Source of the DNA: Thalassobacterium maritimum | Lineage (GTDB): Bacteria; Verrucomicrobiota; Verrucomicrobiia; Opitutales; Coraliomargaritaceae | DNA: 64,000 bases | Assembly (NCBI RefSeq): GCF_031127805.1 | Contig: NZ_JARXHW010000003.1 | Span: 124,001-188,000, forward strand | Reading direction: 5' to 3' | Translations under genes and position numbers: made by a program | Notes under the pieces: generated by a model | Databases searched by the model: none | Seen by the model: the letters and a program-made list of their open reading frames with translations, nothing else | Told to the model about the DNA's origin: nothing | In this document: positions 57,023-64,000 of the stretch, piece after piece | Numbering within the stretch: position 1 is the stretch's first letter | Layout of the letters: each line of letters begins with the position of its first letter

Positions 57023-58831
57023 ATGTCATTTATTACATCTAAAATCACCTGGAGAAAGACTATTACAACAGCTCGTCCGATTGCTTGGAATCAGCACAGT
57101 GGTACCCTAAAACGAAGCCTGCACAGCACGGCTTTATGCCTGTTGATGATGACTTCGTCTGCAATCGCAGAGCGAGTCACTGCAGAAAAACCGGATGCCT
57201 GGTGGAGCACCGCAGACCCGAAAGCAATGAGCGACTGGAAAGATATGCGCTTCGGTATGTTCATCCACTGGGGGCCTGTTGCGATTAGCGGCGAACGTAT
57301 TAGCTGGTCACGTGGAGATCCCACACCGGTCGAAGAATACGACAATCTCTACAAAAAGTTTGATGCAGTCAACTTCGACCCAGAGGCATGGGTGGCTACC
57401 GCCCAAGCAGCAGGCATGAAGTATATCGTGCTCACCACAAAGCACCACGATGGCTTCTGCCTCTGGGATAGTGAGTTTACCGAGTATGACGTCATGAACA
57501 CACCGCTAAAACGCGACGTGGTCAAGGAACTGGCGGAAGCTTGCCATAAAGCTGGTATGCCCTTCGGCACCTACTACTCAGTCTGCGACTGGCACAACCC
57601 CGACTTCCCGCGCACAGGTGTTGGAGGCTCTGTGATGCGCGAAGAGTCCAACTACCCAGCCTATAAAGAATATCTCACCAATCAGGTCACTGAACTGGTT
57701 GAAAACTATGGCCCCTTGCTGAGCATGTGGTATGATGTGCCACAAGGTGTCAGCGTCGCGGACGGCTGGGAAAACATCCGCACCGTGCGCGAGCTACAAC
57801 CGAACATCCTCGTGAATGACCGCTCTGGCGGCCACAAAGGTCTAGGTCTCGGAGACTATTCGACTCCCGAGCGCCACGTAGGCGATTTCGACAATGTGCG
57901 CCCATGGGAAAGCTGCGTGCCACTCGGTCGCAGCTGGTCTTGGAAGCCGAACGAAATCTTGAAACCACTCGAAGAGTGCATTCAGAGCCTCGTCAGCACC
58001 GCAGGTGGTGATGGTAACCTCCTACTTAATATTGGCCCCACACCCGACGGCATCATCGAGCCTGAGCAAGTCGAGCGCTTGGAAGCGATGGGCGATTGGC
58101 TCGAAAAGTATGGTGAGACAATCTACGAAACACGTGGCGGTCCTTTTAAAACCACGCGTCACGTAGCCACCACACATAAGGGCAACATGGTGTATGTGCA
58201 CATTCTTAACTGGCCGGACGAAACACTCTTCCTACCTAAGCTCCCTGCGAACATCGTATCGCACCGCCTACTCACAGGCGGCAACGCAAGGCTGGAAGCC
58301 ACTGCAGACGGATACATCATCAGCATCCCCGAAGCAGATCGCTCTAGCGTGGACACGATCCTCGCTTTGGAGCTCGACCGCTCCGCAGCAGAGATCACTC
58401 CGATTCCAGTCGCCGAAGTCAATCGTCCGGTGACCGAGAAGATGCCAGCCGTCGCCAGCGAAGTTCGCAACATCCGCGGCAACGTGGCACGCTACGCAGC
58501 CAAGAATGCATTCGATGGCGACCTACACAAACGCTGGGCAGTTGAAGTGCCGACTAAAGAAGCATGGCTTGAAGTCGACATGGGCGAAGCACGCACATTT
58601 GACCGCGCAGTCATCCTTGAGTTTGGAAGAAACATTCAGAAGTTTGAAATTCAAATCCGTCAAGGCGAGCAGTGGAAAACCATCCACCAAGGCACTACCA
58701 TCGGCAAGGAACACGAGATCCACTTTGAACCTCAAACCGCACAGTTCATGCGGTTCAACGTGCTCGAATCGACTGGCTCCCCTTCGATTAACGAATTCCA
58801 ATTATACGCGCCTAAAAAGTCGCGTAAATAA
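57023..58831 (+). CDS. GH29 alpha-L-fucosidase with C-terminal F5/8 type C-like domain, exported
   Basis: A protein of 602 residues. The N-terminus is long and basic before the hydrophobic leader (STALCLLMMTSSAIA), so the signal cut is near residue 50. The catalytic barrel carries MRFGMFIHWGPVAISGE, YIVLTTKHHDGFCLWDS and GPLLSMWYDVPQG, with the nucleophile Asp238. NLLLNIGPTPDGIIEPEQ closes the barrel region. Residues about 475-602 form a discoidin/F5-8 type C-like beta sandwich (AYDGDL-type start NAFDGDLHKRWAVE, ending NEFQLYAP), probably a CBM32-like carbohydrate binder. GH29 enzymes retain configuration and usually attack alpha-1,3/1,4-fucose, so this one would complement GH95. A LacI-type box lies upstream. 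Confidence 0.93.
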   Translation: MSFITSKITWRKTITTARPIAWNQHSGTLKRSLHSTALCLLMMTSSAIAERVTAEKPDAWWSTADPKAMSDWKDMRFGMFIHWGPVAISGERISWSRGDPTPVEEYDNLYKKFDAVNFDPEAWVATAQAAGMKYIVLTTKHHDGFCLWDSEFTEYDVMNTPLKRDVVKELAEACHKAGMPFGTYYSVCDWHNPDFPRTGVGGSVMREESNYPAYKEYLTNQVTELVENYGPLLSMWYDVPQGVSVADGWENIRTVRELQPNILVNDRSGGHKGLGLGDYSTPERHVGDFDNVRPWESCVPLGRSWSWKPNEILKPLEECIQSLVSTAGGDGNLLLNIGPTPDGIIEPEQVERLEAMGDWLEKYGETIYETRGGPFKTTRHVATTHKGNMVYVHILNWPDETLFLPKLPANIVSHRLLTGGNARLEATADGYIISIPEADRSSVDTILALELDRSAAEITPIPVAEVNRPVTEKMPAVASEVRNIRGNVARYAAKNAFDGDLHKRWAVEVPTKEAWLEVDMGEARTFDRAVILEFGRNIQKFEIQIRQGEQWKTIHQGTTIGKEHEIHFEPQTAQFMRFNVLESTGSPSINEFQLYAPKKSRK

Positions 58832-58879
58832 AACCAAGTGGGTGAATAAATCAGGCAATGCACTCATCTGATAACGATC

Positions 58880-58916
58880 ACTATTCGGAGCGCTATAAAC
58901 GAGCGCTCCGAATAGT
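58880..58916. repeat. 15-base perfect inverted repeat
   Basis: Arms ACTATTCGGAGCGCT (58880-58894) and its complement (58902-58916) are separated by 7 bases. There is no clear T tract, but it follows the GH29 stop and may still act as a terminator or mRNA-stabilising hairpin. Confidence 0.7.
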
Positions 58917-58955
58917 CTAGTCTCTGTATTTATGTGCTGACTTACTTTATAACAG

Positions 58956-59031
58956 GTAGGGGCGCGACTTGTCACGCCCGCGTTACGCTGGCTGCTGTAA
59001 TTCGGTGGGCGTGACAAAGTCGCGCCCCTAC
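58956..59031. repeat. long GC-rich inverted repeat, REP/MITE-like
   Basis: The left arm (58956-58979, opening GTAGGGGCGCGACTTGTC) and the right arm (59007-59031) are complementary except for one extra base, with about 27 bases between. It stands in the gap before GH2 and looks like a dispersed intergenic element rather than a simple terminator. Confidence 0.75.
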
Positions 59032-59081
59032 GTTTTACCTTCAGAGCCTCAATTCAGACGTTGAATCCCTACAAGAGTATT

Positions 59082-61649
59082 ATGTTATCCCCGCAACATG
59101 CTTGGTGCAAAACTCCCCGATTCGCCCGAATTCTGGTTCTCGTGCTCACTGTGGCGCTGACAAGCGCTCTTGATGCCGCCTCCGTCACACGCAGCGTCAC
59201 ATCCTTCAATGAGGACTGGCGCTTTGCTCGCTACGGGGAGATGAATTACGGCTCATTCCTGGAGGAACCTGCGGGCCTGGAAAAAGCCCCCGTTGATGAT
59301 TCGAACTGGCGTGAACTCCGCCTGCCTCACGACTGGGCGATCGAAGGTCCCTTTCGTGATGATCTGCCCAATGCGGAAGGTAAGCTCCCTTATATGGGTA
59401 TCGGCTGGTATCGCAAAACCTTCACCGTTCCCGAGTCGGATGCGGGCAAGCAGGTCTTCGTCGAATTCGATGGGGCGATGTCGCACTCCAAGGTGTATTT
59501 GAATGATCAATACGTGGGTGAATGGCCTTACGGCTACAGCTCTTTCCGTTTCGACCTGACACCGCACCTAAAAGTGGGTAAAGAAAACGTCTTAGCCGTT
59601 CGCTTAGAGAACAAGATCCGCATGTCTCGTTGGTATCCGGGCGCTGGTATCTACCGTAAGGTGTCGCTGGTTAAAACAGCGCCCGTTCACATTGCTCACT
59701 GGGGCACTTATGTGACCACACCCGAGGTCTCAGTAAACTCAGCGACTGTGCGCATCGAAACGACGGTCCGCAACCACAACAAAAGCGCCCACCCCGTCGA
59801 GCTTCGCCATGAGGTGTATGAAGCTGGCTTGAAGCGAGTCAAAGTCGCGGAGACAACCACTGGCAAAGGCTCCATCGCGCCCGACTCGACCGAAGTCGCC
59901 ACAGCCACTTTAGAGCTGAGCAAGCCGAAACGCTGGGATGTGGAATCGCCGAACTTATATCTCGTCGTCACCAGTGTGCTACAGAACGGGAAGCTTGTGG
60001 ATAGCTACGAAACAACTTTCGGTGTGCGCACGATTAAATTTACAGCCGAAGACGGCTTTCACCTCAATGGTCGCCGTGTGCAGTTGAAAGGTGTCTGCCT
60101 CCACCACGATCTCGGGCCCTTGGGTGCCGCCTTCCATACGCGTGCCATGGAGCGGCAATTGGAAATCATGCAGGAAATGGGCGCGAATGCCATCCGCACC
60201 AGCCACAACCCGCCGGCACCCGAACTGCTGGAACTGTGCGACCGCATGGGCATTCTCGTAATCGATGAAGCCTTCGATAGTTGGGCCAAAGGCAAGACCG
60301 AAAATAGCTACCACACCTTGTTTGAAGAATGGCACGAGAAGGATCTTGTTGCACTGGTTCGTCGCGACAGAAATCATCCCAGCGTCATCATGTGGAGCAC
60401 TGGAAATGAGGTGTTCGAACTGCACAGCGACGAAGGCAAACGCATCTCACAACGGCTGACAGAGATCGTCCACCGCGAAGACCCGACTCGTCCCGTCACC
60501 GTGGGTTCAAACAAGTCCAAGCCCATCATGGGTGACTGGAAAGATTCAGTCGATGTGATCGGCGCCAACTACAATCAAGGCGTTTATCCAATCTTCCTTG
60601 AAAAGAATCCAGGCTACGCCATCTATGGCTCCGAGACCTCGTCCACGACTAGCTCGCGCGGTGAATACTACTTTCCGGTCAAAGAACCAAGGAACCGCGC
60701 TCAAAAGCTCCGAGGCGGCGCTCGAAACAACCAAATTAGTTCCTATGACCTATGGGGACCGGGCTGGTCCATCACACCGGATGAGCAATTTGCACTGTTA
60801 GAGAAATACCCCAATTTCGCTGGTGAGTTTGTATGGACTGGCTTTGATTACATTGGCGAGCCCACCCCTTTCCTCGCATGGGATCAAACACTGGACTTGA
60901 ACTTTAAAAACGAAGCCGAAGCCAAGCGCGCTCAAGAAGCCAATAAACGCCTGAATAAGGGAAAAGCGAGTTCTCGCAGTTCCTACTTCGGCATCGTCGA
61001 TCTGTGCGGTTTCCCGAAGGATCGTTACTACCTCTATCAAGCGCATTGGCGTCCCGATTATCCAATGGCGCACATCCTCCCCCATTGGACCTGGCCCGAG
61101 CGTATCGATGAAATCACTCCCGTTTATGTGTACACCTCGGGCGACGAGGCGGAACTCTTTCTGAACGGCGAGTCCTTAGGACGCCGCAGCAAAAAGCAGT
61201 ATGAGTATCGTCTCAAATGGAACGACGTGAAATACCAGCCTGGCGAACTCAAAGTCGTGGCCTACAAAGGCGGCAAACCATGGGCGGAACAAACAATGAA
61301 AACCGCTGGCGCGCCAAGTCAGCTGAGCCTCTCCGCAGACCGCTCCACAATCAAAGCCGATGGCGACGACCTCTCCTTTATCACCGTCCGCATAGAAGAC
61401 AGTGAAGGCACTATGATTCCACAGGCCGGCGATCTGATTCAGTTTGAGATCACAGGTCCCGGTGAAATCGTTGGCCTCGGTAACGGTGATCCCACCAACC
61501 ATGAGTCCTTTCAAGGCGATCAGCACTCCGCGTTTAACGGGCTATGCCTCGCAATCGTTCGCACCATAGACGGTCAAGCTGGTAAGATCACCATCAAGAC
61601 AAGGGCCAAAGGGCTGGGCGAATCCACTCTCTCGCTCAACAGTCAATGA
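59082..61649 (+). CDS. GH2 beta-galactosidase-like enzyme, exported
   Basis: About 855 residues from the ATG at 59082; the frame extends to a TTG at 59061. The signal peptide is ARILVLVLTVALTSALDAAS. The jelly-roll domain (FNEDWRFARYGEM, LRLPHDWAIEGPF) is followed by an Ig-like domain and the barrel. RTSHNPPAPELLELCDRMGI is the typical GH2 stretch. VIMWSTGNEVF holds the acid/base Glu (residue 443 from the ATG) and YGSETSS the nucleophile Glu (518). A C-terminal Ig-like domain (about 760-855) follows. It should release beta-galactose or a related beta-linked sugar. No separate LacI box was found directly upstream, so it may be read with GH29. Its stop overlaps a broken sulfatase gene (ATGA). 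Confidence 0.9.
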   Translation: MLSPQHAWCKTPRFARILVLVLTVALTSALDAASVTRSVTSFNEDWRFARYGEMNYGSFLEEPAGLEKAPVDDSNWRELRLPHDWAIEGPFRDDLPNAEGKLPYMGIGWYRKTFTVPESDAGKQVFVEFDGAMSHSKVYLNDQYVGEWPYGYSSFRFDLTPHLKVGKENVLAVRLENKIRMSRWYPGAGIYRKVSLVKTAPVHIAHWGTYVTTPEVSVNSATVRIETTVRNHNKSAHPVELRHEVYEAGLKRVKVAETTTGKGSIAPDSTEVATATLELSKPKRWDVESPNLYLVVTSVLQNGKLVDSYETTFGVRTIKFTAEDGFHLNGRRVQLKGVCLHHDLGPLGAAFHTRAMERQLEIMQEMGANAIRTSHNPPAPELLELCDRMGILVIDEAFDSWAKGKTENSYHTLFEEWHEKDLVALVRRDRNHPSVIMWSTGNEVFELHSDEGKRISQRLTEIVHREDPTRPVTVGSNKSKPIMGDWKDSVDVIGANYNQGVYPIFLEKNPGYAIYGSETSSTTSSRGEYYFPVKEPRNRAQKLRGGARNNQISSYDLWGPGWSITPDEQFALLEKYPNFAGEFVWTGFDYIGEPTPFLAWDQTLDLNFKNEAEAKRAQEANKRLNKGKASSRSSYFGIVDLCGFPKDRYYLYQAHWRPDYPMAHILPHWTWPERIDEITPVYVYTSGDEAELFLNGESLGRRSKKQYEYRLKWNDVKYQPGELKVVAYKGGKPWAEQTMKTAGAPSQLSLSADRSTIKADGDDLSFITVRIEDSEGTMIPQAGDLIQFEITGPGEIVGLGNGDPTNHESFQGDQHSAFNGLCLAIVRTIDGQAGKITIKTRAKGLGESTLSLNSQ

Positions 61650-62092
61650 AGGCTTACTACATCTTAGCCCTTGCCGTGATCAGTGCGCTGAGTTCTCTGC
61701 TCGCACAAGCTTCAAAAAGACCCAATATCATTTTCTTTCTAGCCGACGATTTAGGCTATGGCGACTTAGGCGCATTCTGGCAGGATCAGCGGAGCGGTAT
61801 TAAAAAATTCGACAGGCCGGGGCTCGATCGTATGGCAGCCGAGGGCGCGAAGCTCACGCACCACTACATCGCTGCGCCGGTTTGTGCCCCTTCACCTGCG
61901 TCCTGTTTTCAAGGACGCCACCAGGGCAACGCCGACGTGCGTAACAACCAGTTTGATTATCCATTACCAGATAATATCAATATCGATTGCTTACCGACAC
62001 GGCACCGGCCCCAACAAATTGTCCTTGGCATGGGAAGGTCCGGAGCAATCTCGTGGCATCATTCCAGCAGATGCCTACTTTCACGTAGGTGA
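61646..62092 (+). pseudogene. truncated sulfatase remnant
   Basis: A frame of 148 residues begins as a normal exported sulfatase: signal peptide (LALAVISALSSLLAQA) and RPNIIFFLADDLGYGDLG. The active-site segment should read C-x-P-S-R but here reads CAPSPAS, so the essential Arg is Pro. The following residues (CFQGRHQGNADVRNNQFDYP) still match the family. Similarity stops after about residue 110 and the frame ends soon after, far short of the usual 450-600 residues. The rest of the catalytic domain and the second metal site are absent. A continuing plus-strand frame (to 62129) is not recognisable. It overlaps the GH2 stop by 4 bases, so an intact gene was once coupled to GH2. It is almost surely inactive. 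Confidence 0.85.
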
Positions 62093-62161
62093 GGCAAAGC
62101 ACTCATCGAAAGTGGTGCCACTTCCGTAACACTACACAACTGTATTTTCTACCTTCAAAAA

Positions 62162-62171
62162 GTTACATAAC
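62162..62171. promoter_or_regulatory. putative LacI-type operator before GH35
   Basis: GTTACATAAC, the same variant as at 55980-55989, lies 97 bases before the GH35 start. Confidence 0.55.
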
Positions 62172-62268
62172 CCCACAAAGGCTACTTTTAACATAGATAA
62201 CGATGGCACGAAAACGCACGATAGTCTCAGCATAGATAGTAACTCCTCCCTTCCCCAACAGCCTCAAA

Positions 62269-64000
62269 ATGAAGCTCAAAAAACTCATTCTCGCACTCAC
62301 CGCACTTTGCTTAGCATCTCTAAGTTACGCCGCAGAACCTAAGCCTGATGGTCAGCCACACAGCTTTACATTTGGCGGGCCTAACGGAGAACAGTTCTTA
62401 CTGGACGGTCAGCCCTTTCAAATTCGCGCGGGCGAAATCCATCCGCAGCGGGTTCCACGTAAATACTGGCGACATCGTATTCAGTGCGCGAAGGCGATGG
62501 GACTGAATACCATTTCCCTCTATACATTCTGGAACGGCTTTGAGCAGCCCGATGGAAGCTTTGACTTCAAAACAGGAAATCGAGACATCGCCGAATTCAT
62601 CCGTATCTGCGCAGAAGAGGAAATGTGGGTATTCATCCGCCCGGGCCCTTATGTCTGCGGCGAATGGGATCTGGGTGGCTTGCCTCCCTACTTGCTGAAA
62701 GACCCGAATGCCAAACTGCGCACCATGGAAGATGCCAACTTCATGCATCATCAAGAGCGTTACCTCAGAGCCATTTCCCTAATCTTTGAACCTCTACTGC
62801 TTAAACATGGCGGCCCCATCCTGTTGACGCAGTTAGAGAATGAGTATGGCAGTTACGATCGCAAACATGAGTCCGCCTACATGCAATGGCTGAAAGATTT
62901 TTGGACTGAACAAGGCTTCGGGCCCTTCTCTACCGCGGATGGAACCACCGAGGAACACCTGCGCGGCGTCGCTCTACCAGGAGTCGCGACAGGACTGGAC
63001 CCGCTGAATTCTGACAAAGGCTTAGCGACCGCAAAGCGCATCAACCCCGGCGTCCCCGTATTCTCTTCCGAAAGCTATCCAGGCTGGCTGCGTCGCTGGG
63101 GCGAAGGTAACTGGGCACCGTCCAAAAGAATCAAAAGAGAGCTGCCCTGGCTGTTGAAAAACAATCACTCTTTTAGCATATTTGTATTCCACGGTGGCAC
63201 CAACTTCGGCTTCACCGCAGGTGGCAACGGCAAAGCAAACAAAGGCGCCGATCATTATATGCCCGGTATAACCAGTTACGATTTTGGTGCCCCCGTCGGG
63301 GAGCAAGGGGTCTTAACTCCAGAATATTACGAATATCGGGAATTCATCATGAAGTATATCGACAACGATGAACTTCCCCCCGCTCCCGCTCCGATCCCCA
63401 CCATGGAGATTGCACCGTTCACACTCGAGTATGTGGCTCCAGTCAAGACCTTGAGTCATCCATCCCTCAAGGGCAGCTTTGAAACGCCGCCCTACTTCGA
63501 GTCGTTCGACCAAAATCAGGGCATGGCGATCTATCGAGCCAAGATACCGGCCGGCGAAGCAGCCGAACTCACTTACACTTTTTTCCATGATTACGGGCAC
63601 GTCTTCATCGATGGCGAATTGGTGCGCACAGTCGATCGCCGCGATGAATACAAAGACGATAAAAAGCGAATGATGATTCCAGCACGTAGCAAAGAAAGCA
63701 CACTGGAAATCTGGGTCGAAGCCATGGGACACATCAATTTCAGCATCACAATGGAGTCGGACCGCAAGGGCCTCTACGGACCGGTGCTGCTGGATGGCAA
63801 GCCGATCACCGGATGGGAAGTCACCCCGATTCCTTTGGATGTCGCGACCGTGAGCAAGGCCAAGGCCAGCCCGAACGACAACATGCCAGGCGGTATTTTT
63901 CGCGCAGAATTCAAACTGGATCAGGTGGCCGACACCTTCATCGATATGAGTAAATTTACCAAAGGCACACTCTACGTAAATGGTGTGAACCTCGGTCGCT
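62269..64000 (+). CDS. GH35 beta-galactosidase, exported (partial, cut by right edge)
   Basis: The first 577 residues are present from the ATG at 62269. Signal peptide: KKLILALTALCLASLSYAAE. Typical GH35 blocks follow: GEIHPQRVPRKYWRHRIQCA, LNTISLYTFWNGFEQPDGSF, and FIRPGPYVCGEWDLGGLPPY. TQLENEYGSYDR contains the acid/base Glu192, VFSSESYPGWLRRWGE the nucleophile Glu268, and FVFHGGTNFGFTAGGN the conserved Gly-rich loop. After the barrel there are beta domains (from about residue 390). The enzyme should remove terminal beta-galactose outside the cytoplasm. A LacI-type box lies 97 bases upstream. The end of the protein is beyond the window. Confidence 0.93.
   Translation, partial: MKLKKLILALTALCLASLSYAAEPKPDGQPHSFTFGGPNGEQFLLDGQPFQIRAGEIHPQRVPRKYWRHRIQCAKAMGLNTISLYTFWNGFEQPDGSFDFKTGNRDIAEFIRICAEEEMWVFIRPGPYVCGEWDLGGLPPYLLKDPNAKLRTMEDANFMHHQERYLRAISLIFEPLLLKHGGPILLTQLENEYGSYDRKHESAYMQWLKDFWTEQGFGPFSTADGTTEEHLRGVALPGVATGLDPLNSDKGLATAKRINPGVPVFSSESYPGWLRRWGEGNWAPSKRIKRELPWLLKNNHSFSIFVFHGGTNFGFTAGGNGKANKGADHYMPGITSYDFGAPVGEQGVLTPEYYEYREFIMKYIDNDELPPAPAPIPTMEIAPFTLEYVAPVKTLSHPSLKGSFETPPYFESFDQNQGMAIYRAKIPAGEAAELTYTFFHDYGHVFIDGELVRTVDRRDEYKDDKKRMMIPARSKESTLEIWVEAMGHINFSITMESDRKGLYGPVLLDGKPITGWEVTPIPLDVATVSKAKASPNDNMPGGIFRAEFKLDQVADTFIDMSKFTKGTLYVNGVNLGR

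Noticed and set aside
1..64000. CRISPR array, tRNA, rRNA, insertion sequence, SusC/SusD
   Set aside because: Looked for by eye on both strands; no regularly spaced repeats, cloverleaf patterns, transposase motifs or TonB-dependent receptor were found.

Overview
The window looks like chromosomal DNA of a free-living, probably marine Verrucomicrobiota bacterium of the Opitutae/Puniceicoccales type (Coraliomargarita- or Lentimonas-like). This is an inference. It rests on dense glycoside hydrolase and sulfatase genes, several PEP-CTERM surface proteins, two giant pilin-like proteins resembling 'Verru_Chthon cassette protein A', TPR-TPR-ExbB gene order, and few recognisable Shine-Dalgarno sites. 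No rRNA, tRNA, CRISPR array, prophage, transposase or SusC/SusD gene was found.

Layout. Bases 1-4641 hold an energy-transduction operon on the minus strand (two exported TPR proteins, then ExbB/TolQ running off the edge). Bases 4861-10835 hold an AraC regulator divergent from an FAD-dependent oxidoreductase, a secreted OB-like repeat protein, a PagL-like outer-membrane deacylase and an old-yellow-enzyme reductase. Bases 11061-25073 form a first glycan locus: a one-piece regulator (GntR DNA-binding domain fused to a MalE-like sugar-binding domain), a 1165-residue exported beta-helix protein, a cytosolic beta-propeller protein, a PEP-CTERM protein, a giant pilin-like protein with a small exported partner, and a cytosolic GH36 alpha-galactosidase. 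Four copies of the palindrome TTGACTWAGTCAA lie in front of these units.

Bases 25539-64000 form a second, larger locus under a LacI-type regulator (45838-46926). It contains an SSS sodium symporter, a second giant pilin-like protein with its partner, a putative TIM-barrel hydrolase, and an operon of MFS transporter, GH110, two sulfatases, second GH110 and GH36. It also has three PEP-CTERM proteins, a GH95-GH89-sulfatase operon, GH29, GH2 with a broken sulfatase gene, and GH35 cut by the right edge. Nine copies of a GTTACRTAAC-type box stand before these units.

Working together. Exported GH95 and GH29 should remove fucose, sulfatases should remove sulfate esters, GH89 alpha-GlcNAc, GH110 and GH36 alpha-galactose, and GH2/GH35 beta-galactose. 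The implied substrate is a sulfated, fucosylated, galactose-rich glycan, either mucin-like or an algal fucogalactan. Sulfatases and GH110 occur as exported and non-exported paralogues, so breakdown seems to finish in the cytoplasm after uptake through the MFS and SSS carriers. The most unusual features are the giant pilin-like protein and partner module present once in each regulon, and the GntR/solute-binding fusion regulator with its own set of operators.
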